A DNA stretch of 64,000 nt, taken from NCBI GenBank assembly GCA_022641835.1, contig CP048717.1, positions 372,001-436,000 on the forward strand. The letters are read 5' to 3'. This DNA comes from Petasospora fabianii. Its lineage: Eukaryota; Ascomycota; Saccharomycetes; Phaffomycetales; Wickerhamomycetaceae. Under the pieces are notes generated by a model. It was not told the DNA's origin and did no database searches. It saw only the letters and a list, made by a program, of their open reading frames with translations. Below are positions 9,571-18,403 of this stretch, piece after piece (the first letter of the stretch is position 1; each line of letters starts with the position of its first letter). A program made the position numbers and the translations under genes.

Positions 9571-9740
9571 TTAGTTGTAGCCTGGAGCTCCGAGCTCTAC
9601 GTACAAGACCGGGCCGATGACCAACAAAATTGCCGCCGCTGCATCTGAATATTCTTGAAGCAATTTGCCAAGGTCTGTTCAACGATGCTGGTGTCAATCA
9701 TCCCTTTAGTGTCGTCATTGTACAGAAGACCAGCAAGCAT
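9571..9740 (-). other. Possible small gene or relic (two overlapping protein-like frames)
   Basis: A minus-strand frame from the ATG at 9740 reads MLAGLLYNDDTKG onward with natural codon use. About 70 nt in, the neighbouring frame takes over as the protein-like one, giving LLQEYSDAAAAILLVIGP and then a stop at 9571-9573; that part looks like a tail membrane segment. A single-base shift near GGCAAA, or an unseen splice, would be needed to link them. I do not recognise a family. Coincidence is quite possible. Confidence 0.2.
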
Positions 9741-9953
9741 AAGTGGATGAAGGCGGCCCGGTCGAAGACGGCCTGCCAAGGCAGATCAGGCCCGCACTTT
9801 CGGGGCGCGCACCGAAATCGGAGGGAATCTTTCGGCACTCAGCTCTGATTTTTCTAAAGCTCACAAAATCGTAAAACTTGTGACAGTAAGCTGCATACTT
9901 TTGGTCACCGGCCAACAGAAGTAGCTTAGTAAGAAAGCCTAAAAATTTTTGGC

Positions 9954-9959
9954 AAAAAA
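9954..9959 (-). terminator. Pol III terminator of tRNA-Lys
   Basis: Six T on the minus strand, 10 nt beyond the 3' end of the tRNA. Confidence 0.7.
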
Positions 9960-9969
9960 GAAAGCGAAG

Positions 9970-10042
9970 TGCCCCACGTGGGGCTCGAACCCACAACCGT
10001 ACGATTAAGAGTCGTAAGCGCTACCGATTGCGCCAGCGAGGC
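9970..10042 (-). tRNA. tRNA-Lys (anticodon CTT)
   Basis: A complete cloverleaf of 73 nt without intron. The acceptor GCCTCGC pairs with GTGGGGC (with G-T wobbles). The D arm is GCGC/GCGC, the anticodon stem TACGA/TCGTA holds loop CTCTTAA with CTT at 10009-10007, and the T arm is GTGGG-TTCGAGC-CCCAC. The discriminator base is A. Confidence 0.97.
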
Positions 10043-10586
10043 AATTGCTTGATGGTTAAGACATCACCGTTTGACACACCGTCTCATACTTTGCTTGAAG
10101 TGTCCCAATTATACCCAAATTTTGCTTGTGCATTTACATGGGTCTTAATGTTGCAATTATCTAAATAAAATGTCCCAATAATAGTGCTTTAGCGTTTAAA
10201 TTCTTGCCAAAAGGCACCCACCAGGCTAAGGGTATACAGTGCGCCAAACTTCATGAGCGCGAATCTCTGGAGGAAAAACCAAAAGGAAAGCTCACGACTA
10301 GTACTATCAGCAGGAGGTTTGTTTCAGAGCGCGGCATCTTCTGCATTATACACTCCATTATCCTAATTGGTAATCGTCTAAAGACAATTACACCCAGGGT
10401 TATCACCATTTCATTTTCAGTGTCTGAGTCAGCGCAAACGCCGATAATTACACATCTTTCGCAAGGGGGCCGTCCACACGACACCCTTGATCCAACGCCA
10501 CTGATAAATATCCCACACACGTACACACCTCAACGACCAGCCAAGCTTCTCATACGCTCTATACATACACATACAACCGTCCAGAA
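10043..10586. other. Intergenic region upstream of CDC53
   Basis: 544 bp between the tRNA-Lys 5' end and the cullin start. The last 100 bp are rich in CA (ACACAC runs), typical of a yeast 5' leader. No other feature recognised. Confidence 0.5.
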
Positions 10587-12920
10587 ATGACTGACTTACC
10601 TCGTTCCAACGACCTCACGGCCACCTGGAAGTTTGTCGAGCCAGGATTGCAACGAATCCTTGGTGGCGGTAACGACTCCACCGATGTCAACCCACAGATG
10701 TACATGAATGTCTACTCTGCCGTTTACAATTACTGTGTCAACAAATCAAGATCACCAACTCACTTTGACAGCAACAACTCGCAGTCCTCTCTTCTAGTGG
10801 GTGCTGAGATCTACGAGAAACTCAAACAGTACCTCACAAAGTATGTCCAATCATTGGAGAAGAAACCATCAGAGACGTTCCTCGACTTTTACGTTACACG
10901 TTGGACAAGATACACGATTGGTGCTGGTTATTTGAACCATGTGTTTGATTACATGAACAGATACTGGGTTCAAAAGGAGCGCAGTGATGGAAGAAGAGAC
11001 ATCTTTGATGTTAACACATTAGCGTTATTGACATGGAGAGAAGAGATGTTCTTCCCGAACTCCAACACATTGATCAAGGAAATCTTGGAGCAGATCAAAA
11101 TGCAAAGAGAAAATCAGGTTGTTGACACCAGCAAGCTTTCCATCGCCATTAAATCCCTTGTGATGCTGGGTATCGACAGCCAGGACCTGAAGAGGACCAA
11201 CCTGGAGATATACAAGACTCATTTCGAACAACCATTCTTGGAAGCCACCAGGCTGTTTTATGCTCAAGAATCTTCCGAATACCTTGCATCTCACAACGTT
11301 GTTGATTATATGAGAAAAGCCGAGCAGAGATTGAATGAAGAAGAGAGTCGGGAGACACTCTTTTTGGATGAGCAGAGTAAGAAACCATTGACTGACACTT
11401 TAAATGACGTTTTGATTGTCGCTCACTCGCAGTTGATGTCTGATGAGTTTAAGATTCTGTTGGATCAGAGTCAGGTTGAGCATATTGCCAAGATGTTCTC
11501 TTTGTTCAGTCGAGTCCCAACTACATTGCCTCCATTGGCCGAAATATTTGCCAAGTACATCCAGGACCAAGGTATGAAGGCTGTTGATAACTTGAAGAAC
11601 GATGTGATGACAGAGGCAGCTAAGGCTGAAGGTGCAGCCAAGAAGAAAACTACACAGATTGAACCAAAGCAGTATGTTAAAGTTCTCATCCAGGTATACC
11701 GCACTTACCACGACATTGTCAACGTTGCCTTCCAGAACAACCCAACATTCGTCAAGGCACTGGACAGTGCATGCCGTAACTACATCAACAACAACGTCGT
11801 TGCCAAGCCACCTGGGGTCAAGGGATCTTCCAGAACTTCTGAGCTATTGGCCAAGTACAGTGACAACTTGCTCAAAAAGAATAAGGATGCTGATGCCACT
11901 AGTGACATGAGTGTTGATGACATTATGATTGTTTTCAAGTTCTTGACTGAAAAGGATGCATTTGAGACGCACTATAGACGTTTACTTGCAAAGAGACTTA
12001 TCCACGGATCCTCTTCTTCTGATGAAGCTGAAGAGTCTGTGATCCAGAGATTGCAGCAGGATAACAGTATGGAATACACATCTAAGATTACCAAGATGTT
12101 CCAGGATGTTCGCTCCTCAGCTGAGTTGAAGACTCTCTTCAAGGATGAGGCGAATAAGGATCCTAACCAAAAGGCACTGGTCTCTGACTTTGATCCATTT
12201 GTGTTGACCGAGACGATGTGGCCATTCACATATAAGGCTAACAAGACATTCAAGTTGCCATTGGATTTGCAGGCCACATACGAGAAGTTCATCAAGATGT
12301 ACACTGATAAGCACAATGGTCGTGTTTTGAAATGGATATGGACACATTCCCGTGGTGATCTCAAGGCAAACTTGCAAAGACCTGGTAAGCCACCATTCAC
12401 GTTTAACTGTACATTGAACCAGATGGCCATCTTGTTGCCATTCAACGATAAGGACACATACAGCATGGCACAGTTGTGTGATATTACAGGTTTGGATTCA
12501 TCTACGGTATCGAACTGTATTGTGCCAATGGTGAAATTTAAACTCTTGGTGCAATCTCCAGAGGGTGCCGAGAATATGGAGAAGCCAGATACCACTTTTA
12601 CTTGTGTTAGTGAGTACAAGAACAAGAAGGTTAAGGTTAATTTGATGATGGGTTTGAAGACCACTGAGGCTAAGCAGGAGGCTGAGGACACCGAGCGTGA
12701 GATTGGTGAAGATCGTAAGAACTTCTTGAAGGCTTGTATTGTTAGAATCATGAAGGCAAGAAAGCACTTGGGTCACGTTGAATTGATTAATGAGGTTGTT
12801 CAACAGTCGCATACCAGATTCAGTGCCAAGACGAGTGACATTAAGAGATGTGTTGATGAGCTTGTGGAGAGTGAGTATCTGCAAAGAAACGAGGATCAAA
12901 CTTACGACTACTTGGCATGA
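10587..12920 (+). CDS. CDC53: Cullin 1 scaffold of SCF ubiquitin ligase
   Basis: Scaffold that binds Skp1/F-box proteins at its N-terminal helical repeats and the RING protein Rbx1/Hrt1 at its C-terminal cullin-homology domain. The product is 777 residues, close to other yeast cullin 1 proteins. The N-terminus (WKFVEPGLQRIL) fits the CUL1 type. The cullin-homology region includes HYRRLLAKRLIHG and the motif FETHY. The C-terminal winged helix has the neddylation motif IVRIMKARK, with K723 the likely Nedd8 site, and ends YDYLA as cullins do. A CSN1-like protein, part of the complex that removes Nedd8, is encoded 17 kb away. Confidence 0.96.
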   Translation: MTDLPRSNDLTATWKFVEPGLQRILGGGNDSTDVNPQMYMNVYSAVYNYCVNKSRSPTHFDSNNSQSSLLVGAEIYEKLKQYLTKYVQSLEKKPSETFLDFYVTRWTRYTIGAGYLNHVFDYMNRYWVQKERSDGRRDIFDVNTLALLTWREEMFFPNSNTLIKEILEQIKMQRENQVVDTSKLSIAIKSLVMLGIDSQDLKRTNLEIYKTHFEQPFLEATRLFYAQESSEYLASHNVVDYMRKAEQRLNEEESRETLFLDEQSKKPLTDTLNDVLIVAHSQLMSDEFKILLDQSQVEHIAKMFSLFSRVPTTLPPLAEIFAKYIQDQGMKAVDNLKNDVMTEAAKAEGAAKKKTTQIEPKQYVKVLIQVYRTYHDIVNVAFQNNPTFVKALDSACRNYINNNVVAKPPGVKGSSRTSELLAKYSDNLLKKNKDADATSDMSVDDIMIVFKFLTEKDAFETHYRRLLAKRLIHGSSSSDEAEESVIQRLQQDNSMEYTSKITKMFQDVRSSAELKTLFKDEANKDPNQKALVSDFDPFVLTETMWPFTYKANKTFKLPLDLQATYEKFIKMYTDKHNGRVLKWIWTHSRGDLKANLQRPGKPPFTFNCTLNQMAILLPFNDKDTYSMAQLCDITGLDSSTVSNCIVPMVKFKLLVQSPEGAENMEKPDTTFTCVSEYKNKKVKVNLMMGLKTTEAKQEAEDTEREIGEDRKNFLKACIVRIMKARKHLGHVELINEVVQQSHTRFSAKTSDIKRCVDELVESEYLQRNEDQTYDYLA

Positions 12921-13126
12921 GCATGTTGTTGTTGCTAGATTGTCAATATCTGTTGTGTTTTTGTCCTTTACAATTTAATCGAGATTGTGTTAATCATTTA
13001 GAGATGAGAGAGTCAATGTAGACTCGTAAGCCATGAGATAAAGCGGCTACGTCGATAGTAGATAACCACAATTTGTAAACTTTTTTTTTCTCTTGTAATA
13101 TCCACTACTATTTCTTCCAGCTTCGA

Positions 13127-14761
13127 TTAAAACTGCTTACCATCGGAGTATTTGGTGAAGAATTCCTCGTGGAATCTGGCCCAACTCTTAATCCATTCAT
13201 CACCTGGTGGCAAGAAAGTTGTTCTAACATGGAAAGTACCCTCTTTTTGACCAAATCCTGAACCTGGAACGACACAGATACCGGTGTTCTCCAACAATCT
13301 CAAGCAATAAAACTCATCTGGCTTCAATTCAGCTTCTGCAGCAGCAGCCTTAGCACTATCTGTGAAGATGATCTTTGGGAACAAGTACATTGCACCTTGA
13401 GGCTTTTGTACTTCAATGTTTTTCAAGAGCTTAAACTCGTCATAAAGTTTCTCAGCCTTGTTCTTGTAAGATGCATGAATTGCAGCTCTCTCTTTTTGAT
13501 CTTGTTCATAAGAGGCGTCGCCCTCCTTTGGTGGATTAACCATGAGTTCAATCAAAACCTGACCCGTCACGACTGGACAGAGGGAGATGGATGCCAACTT
13601 GGTGAAGAGAGCTTTCAATTCTGGACTGAAACCGACGAGCTCCATGTATCCACCTCTCTGACCACATTCTCCAGAGACACCCTTAGATGTGGAGTGAAGA
13701 GAACAAAGCTGAACGTTATCAAAGAATGCACCGCGTGGACCTTGTTGGAGTTCGTTTAGAACAGATTTGAAAGAGTGGAATTCACCAACAAAGACGTTCT
13801 CCTGGTAAACCTCATCGGCAATGACGACAAGACCTTCTTTAGCAGCGACAGTAAGGATTCCACGGATGGCATCACGGGAAAGGATGGCACCAGTTGGGTT
13901 ACCCGGGTTGATAACAACGAGGATCTTTGGAGTGATACCAAAGTTACGACTCTGTTGAACAACTTGTTCAATTTCCTGTGGATCAGTGGACCAGCTAGCC
14001 TCCTCGTTAAGATAATAAGGCAATGGTGTAGCTTGTTTGAGAGCAATTGCAGCGGTGTAGAGTGGATATTGTGGGATTGGGATTAAGACACCATCCTGAC
14101 GTCCCCTAAGGAGAACATCAAAGATATTCTTGACTGCATCTGAAGCACCAGTTGTAAGGAAGATGTTATTAGCATCACCGTGACCACCATCACGGTGTGA
14201 AATGAAGTTAGCAACAGATTGACGAACGGCAGAGGAGCCCTGTGAATGAGAATAAGCGCCGACAGAACCAACGTTTTCAAGAAGACGCTTAGCCCTAGCG
14301 CAGACATCCTCAGGGTAGATACCTGCATCGATGAGATGTGGATCCTGCATACATGCGAGCACTTGGCGGTAGAAAGTCAGTGGTGGCTGCTTAAGCTGTT
14401 GTGGGTTTCCGATGTTGGCATTGATGATAGATGAGAAGGGCAGTGAGTCAGGGTGGGCAGCGAGCTGCTCACGTAGCTGCTCGGCCTTTGTAGGAATGAG
14501 ACCTCTTACTGCGTATTCAGCTCTGTGAACGGCTTGATTTGCATCTGGTAAAGAGAGACGTGGTGCTGGTTGAGCCAATGAGTGAGTACGTCTCTGCGCC
14601 TGAATAGCCGATGGCTTGTATGGTGAAGCCTGACGAGGGAGGTGGGCAACGTTGATAGCAGGCATTTCTACTCTAAGTGCTGCTGTTGTTGTTGATGATG
14701 TAGTTGAGAGTGCACGGAGCAATGGGGCTCTCGAAGATGCCCTAAATGAGGCGCAAAGCAT
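13127..14761 (-). CDS. ALT1: Alanine aminotransferase, mitochondrial type
   Basis: A PLP enzyme that interconverts alanine plus 2-oxoglutarate and pyruvate plus glutamate. It has 544 residues. Residues 1 to about 30 are rich in R, S and A and lack acidic residues, a mitochondrial presequence; an internal Met at 33 could give a cytosolic form. Conserved points are NIGNPQQL (117-124), GAYSHSQG (168-175), INPGNPTG (284-291) and the PLP lysine K360 in SLHSTSKG. The upstream region contains a CG tract, a GC-rich patch and a poly-T block (listed separately). Confidence 0.95.
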   Translation of the reverse strand: MLCASFRASSRAPLLRALSTTSSTTTAALRVEMPAINVAHLPRQASPYKPSAIQAQRRTHSLAQPAPRLSLPDANQAVHRAEYAVRGLIPTKAEQLREQLAAHPDSLPFSSIINANIGNPQQLKQPPLTFYRQVLACMQDPHLIDAGIYPEDVCARAKRLLENVGSVGAYSHSQGSSAVRQSVANFISHRDGGHGDANNIFLTTGASDAVKNIFDVLLRGRQDGVLIPIPQYPLYTAAIALKQATPLPYYLNEEASWSTDPQEIEQVVQQSRNFGITPKILVVINPGNPTGAILSRDAIRGILTVAAKEGLVVIADEVYQENVFVGEFHSFKSVLNELQQGPRGAFFDNVQLCSLHSTSKGVSGECGQRGGYMELVGFSPELKALFTKLASISLCPVVTGQVLIELMVNPPKEGDASYEQDQKERAAIHASYKNKAEKLYDEFKLLKNIEVQKPQGAMYLFPKIIFTDSAKAAAAEAELKPDEFYCLRLLENTGICVVPGSGFGQKEGTFHVRTTFLPPGDEWIKSWARFHEEFFTKYSDGKQF

Positions 14762-14904
14762 CTTTTTTGTAGGCTTTATGTGGGGTTTGCGGGATCGTGT
14801 GCTGTTTCAGGCTAAAGAGGTCACTCGGCTCGGTCTTAATGTTAGTCTAAGCAGCTGATCAGGCACTTTAAATCTTCTCGGCGGTGGGGAAATTCGTCGG
14901 CCGG

Positions 14905-14918
14905 GCGCGCGCGCGCGC
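14905..14918. repeat. (GC)7 alternating tract upstream of ALT1
   Basis: Fourteen alternating G and C, about 145 bp upstream of the ALT1 start codon. Such tracts can adopt Z-DNA and contain CGCG sites for RSC-type factors. Confidence 0.75.
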
Positions 14919-14988
14919 ACGGCGAGTGCGGGAGATAAGCGCTCGCCTAGCGCTAGGGGGAGACTGTCCCCTCCTAGGCGGGGGGTGG

Positions 14989-15008
14989 CCCCCAGGGGCC
15001 CTTGGGGG
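14989..15008. repeat. GC-rich near-perfect palindrome
   Basis: A 20-bp inverted repeat centred on GGGCCC with 9 of 10 base pairs matching, flanked by two copies of TCCTAGGC near 14972 and 15010. A CTAGCGCTAG inverted repeat lies just before at about 14947-14956. Confidence 0.65.
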
Positions 15009-15271
15009 AGTCCTAGGCAGGGGAAAACATGTCACTGATGAGACTCTGGGGAAGAAAAGGGTCTAGAAAAATTATCACTTTATTTTAATAAATCCAGGTC
15101 TTTTACTGAACACAAATCGAGCTATTGGTCCCTGAAACCCTAAGGAAACAAGCCACACCACACCATTGACCACCCTGTTCATAATCTCCATCAACTGCCA
15201 CTTGCGGTCTCCTTCGACTGCCCCGTCGGTGCCAGCTACCTCTTGGAGCCTGTGCCCGTGAGCAGCCTGTC

Positions 15272-15421
15272 TTTTTTTTTTTCTTTTTTAAGTATTCGGA
15301 CTTAAAATTTTTTTTTTTTTTATTTTTTTTTTTATTTTTATTTTTTTTTTTTTTTAATTTTTCGGCCATAAAAATTTTTTTTTTTTTATTTTATTTTTTA
15401 GATCGATTTTTTTTTTTTTTT
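15272..15421. repeat. Poly(dA:dT) block, T-rich on the plus strand
   Basis: About 150 bp that are almost all T on the plus strand, in runs of roughly 6-16, broken by single A or short AT words. Such blocks exclude nucleosomes and are common in yeast promoters and origins. Confidence 0.85.
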
Positions 15422-15615
15422 CGGTGACTCGTTATCAGATCGACCTGTCTGCATCTCGCCGGTCATCAGTCTTCAACGTCTGTCCAGTGGTGATTGGTCA
15501 TTCGTACATGATCAAATACTAGTTCACCTCTACACATGACACATAACAGATAACAAATGACACATGAAAATGACGCATAAACATAACACATAAACATGAC
15601 CCTCATCATACCTTC

Positions 15616-18120
15616 TCAGTTCATGAACAAAAACTGCAAGTCATCCGGAGTCAACCGATTGATAGCAGCATCATCATGATTGATCGTAGCATGAATCATA
15701 TTAGCCTTTTTATCTTGTAACTCAATAATTCTCGACTCAATACTGTCCTCAATACAAAATCTAGTAATTTTCACCGGACGATGCTGACCAATTCTGTGTA
15801 CACGATCACCAGATTGCCATTCGACAGATGGGTTCCACCATGGATCCATCAAGAACACCTGAGACGCCTCACACAAATTCAAGGCAACACCACCAGCTTT
15901 CAAAGACACTAAGAATACTTCGACGTTAGTATTCTCCATGAAATAACGAATCGTGTTGTCTCTTTGAATTGGTGACATGGAACCTTGCAATTTGACAGTC
16001 TGGAAACCGGCACGTTTTAATCTCCACTCAACAAGATCAAGCATCGAAGTGAATTGTGAAAACACAATAGACTTTATCGTTTGTCTATCACTTCTCAGTT
16101 TATACAACTCCTCCACTAATGCCTCGATCTTTGTCGAAGATCTCCATTCACCACCCATTTTAATTCTATTCACAATCGACCCCTTCTGGAAGTTATCCGT
16201 ATTCACCTCAATAGCTGGTGCAGTCAAGTCAATACTTAATGCAATATGACACACAGGACACTCAAGCTGAGATCCATCATCTCCACCAAAGCTCTCAACG
16301 TATTCCTTAATACACATACGACAGAACTTATGATGACATTTAGACTCAATCGGCTCTTCTGCCTCATCGTCACACAACTGACACACAACAACACCTTTCA
16401 ACCCTTCAACACCAAGATCCTTATTATTATGAACTCGTCTCAACACGAGATCTGGATGATCTGCAAGTTGTCTCATTCTTGTGATAAGTGTGAAAATATT
16501 AGCATAGTTGTTCAACACAACACCTTCTGCAACGTATTCGTTGAATTTTCTCTGCGAGTCCGAGTACAAACTCTGATAAAGATCCTTCTCCTCCTCGTTG
16601 AAAAAATCACGTCTGATCTCCTCAACACGAGGTGGTAATCCAAGATCATCTGCCCTCTCAACTTTGGTTCTTCTTAACATGATGTTCTTGAGAAGCGACT
16701 GAATATTACCGAATGATGCGAGACCATCTCCAGAGATACCATGCTTTTGAATGTTCTTTAACATAAAATGATTGAAGAAATTTGTGTGTTGCATCGGGAC
16801 ATGACCACAATAATCACAATGTCTCCAATCGCTAAAAGCCCAGTTATGAGATCGACAAGGACACTTGGTGCAGAAATAGTGACCAAATGGCTCAATATTC
16901 AAAAACTTGATCAGAGAATACATTTCACCAATTCTATTCTGTAATGGAGTACCACTTAAACACCATCTTTTCTGAGTCCTCAACACATTAGCAGCCTTTG
17001 CAGTATTGCTTTGACGATCCTTGATGTTATGAGCCTCATCCAAGATCACTCTGTAAAACTCAATCTGATGAAGAGCACTCTTTTCTTTGACCGTCTGACC
17101 TTTTCTCTTAAATCCATACTGCTGCTTTCTGTAAACAGACTCCAGCACGGCATAAGTGGTCAAAATAACATCATTCTCCATCAACTCATCCACATCTGCT
17201 GATCTATTCGCTCCGTGAAACACACCAACTTTAAGGGAATCGCCCGCATGTTGAGCGATCTCATTCTTCCACTGCATGATGGCAACAGTTGGTGCCACAA
17301 CGAGATTAGGTCTCTTTGCACGATCGGACAAAAACAATGCAATGGTTTGGATGGTCTTTCCCATACCCATCTCATCTGCAAGAATACCACCATTATAGAT
17401 ACTTGCCTCCTGCTTTACAAGCCAGTTAAGACCTTCGAGTTGGAAGGGAAGAAGCTGGATGGCCATACCATCGGGTTGTTTCGCCTTTTCAACGGGGATC
17501 GGAGTGGCGTTATCAAGGTTTGGGAACACATCGACAAGATCGGGATGCATCTCATAAAGTCTTGCAGTCATACGCTGATGATATGGGATCTTTGGCTTTT
17601 TCTCCTTCTTGGCTCGTGGTTTCCGTGTGGCTTTCTTCTTCTTTCTTTGATCAAGTGGCGTATCAGAATCTTCTTCACCAGCAACTTCCTCAGCTTCCTC
17701 CAATCCTTCTTGAAGTTCCTCTGCCTCAGCCTCTATATCTGACAAATCAATAGGGTCCTCTGATGTGCCTCTGCGTGGCGTTCTGCTCTCGGACACAACG
17801 ACAACCTCATCGGAATCCTCATCATCAAGTTCACCACCTAAGAAGTCCGCATCATCATCCAAGTTGTATTCGTCATAGTCGTCGTCGAGCTTTTTGATTT
17901 TCTTACGGGTGTTTGCCGCAGAGGATCGTTTTGACCTTCTCTTAGAGCTAGAGACCACTTCCTCTTCTTCATCCGAAGACTCAACATAACTCACATCTCG
18001 AGATGTACTAGCCCTCGAGGTCCGTCTTGAACTGGCCCTGGTTTTTCTCTTGGGCTTGAGCTCTGGGTCATCTTTAATGAATCCACCAGCGAGAGGTGTG
18101 TCACTCTCCGTCTCAGACAT
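15616..18120 (-). CDS. RAD16: Rad16, SNF2 ATPase with RING finger, global-genome excision repair
   Basis: Works with Rad7 to find UV damage in silent DNA and as part of a ubiquitin ligase. It has 834 residues (S. cerevisiae 790). The first about 190 are acidic and basic low-complexity sequence. A SNF2 ATPase follows with Walker [16 protein letters not shown] box VILDEAHN and motif [11 protein letters not shown]. An inserted Cys-rich finger follows [12 protein letters not shown], and a RING finger (CQLC to CPVC) lies between the ATPase lobes, the Rad16 layout. Motif VI reads [12 protein letters not shown]. It faces the SNF2-like gene at 18404 across 283 bp. Confidence 0.96.
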   Translation of the reverse strand: MSETESDTPLAGGFIKDDPELKPKRKTRASSRRTSRASTSRDVSYVESSDEEEEVVSSSKRRSKRSSAANTRKKIKKLDDDYDEYNLDDDADFLGGELDDEDSDEVVVVSESRTPRRGTSEDPIDLSDIEAEAEELQEGLEEAEEVAGEEDSDTPLDQRKKKKATRKPRAKKEKKPKIPYHQRMTARLYEMHPDLVDVFPNLDNATPIPVEKAKQPDGMAIQLLPFQLEGLNWLVKQEASIYNGGILADEMGMGKTIQTIALFLSDRAKRPNLVVAPTVAIMQWKNEIAQHAGDSLKVGVFHGANRSADVDELMENDVILTTYAVLESVYRKQQYGFKRKGQTVKEKSALHQIEFYRVILDEAHNIKDRQSNTAKAANVLRTQKRWCLSGTPLQNRIGEMYSLIKFLNIEPFGHYFCTKCPCRSHNWAFSDWRHCDYCGHVPMQHTNFFNHFMLKNIQKHGISGDGLASFGNIQSLLKNIMLRRTKVERADDLGLPPRVEEIRRDFFNEEEKDLYQSLYSDSQRKFNEYVAEGVVLNNYANIFTLITRMRQLADHPDLVLRRVHNNKDLGVEGLKGVVVCQLCDDEAEEPIESKCHHKFCRMCIKEYVESFGGDDGSQLECPVCHIALSIDLTAPAIEVNTDNFQKGSIVNRIKMGGEWRSSTKIEALVEELYKLRSDRQTIKSIVFSQFTSMLDLVEWRLKRAGFQTVKLQGSMSPIQRDNTIRYFMENTNVEVFLVSLKAGGVALNLCEASQVFLMDPWWNPSVEWQSGDRVHRIGQHRPVKITRFCIEDSIESRIIELQDKKANMIHATINHDDAAINRLTPDDLQFLFMN

Positions 18121-18222
18121 GTTTTTGAGAGTCTTCTAGAGGTTAGCAAGATATGTAGAGTTGAAAAAAAGTAAAAAGAAAGAGAGTGGCAAATCGGTAT
18201 TTACATGGGGTATCGCAAATAT

Positions 18223-18234
18223 CGCGCGCGCGCG
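18223..18234. repeat. (CG)6 tract in the RAD16 / SNF2-like divergent promoter
   Basis: Twelve alternating C and G near the middle of the 283-bp region between the start codons at 18120 and 18404. Same type of element as at 14905. Confidence 0.7.
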
Positions 18235-18403
18235 TTCCATCGGGATGTATTTCCTAATACGGAGATGTTCCCGATTTGGCAAATTACATGCGTGAGATGA
18301 GCTTTAGTACCTGCTTCAAATTTAATTACAATCTCATAACCTTTATCTATCTGTACTCACATCATCACCTGACCACTCATCAGCAGTGTGTGATCTAGGC
18401 ATA

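Larger units (their letters stand above)
9399..9969. other. Intergenic region between LYS20 and tRNA-Lys
   Basis: 571 bp. It holds the LYS20 3' end and, on the minus strand at 9571-9740, two overlapping short frames that look protein-like (see findings). The part at about 9770-9840 is GC-rich. A run of six A at 9954-9959 is the likely Pol III terminator of the tRNA, which is transcribed leftward. Confidence 0.45.
14762..15615. other. ALT1 upstream / RAD16 downstream region with extreme base composition
   Basis: 854 bp between the ALT1 start and the RAD16 stop, both on the minus strand. It goes from a GC-rich patch (about 14880-15020) to a poly-T block (15272-15421) to a CA-rich stretch with degenerate ACATGACAC/ACATAACA repeats (about 15533-15600). 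No tRNA or known ncRNA motif was recognised. Confidence 0.6.

Noticed and set aside
9715-9996. 93-codon minus frame that begins inside tRNA-Lys
   Set aside because: Start lies in the tRNA; composition is not protein-like.
15025-15066. Hammerhead-like CTGATGAG word followed by GAAA
   Set aside because: The paired stem and the CGAAA core of a hammerhead ribozyme are missing.
15103-15369. K-rich 88-codon frame on the minus strand
   Set aside because: It is the translation of the poly-A side of the T block, not a protein.
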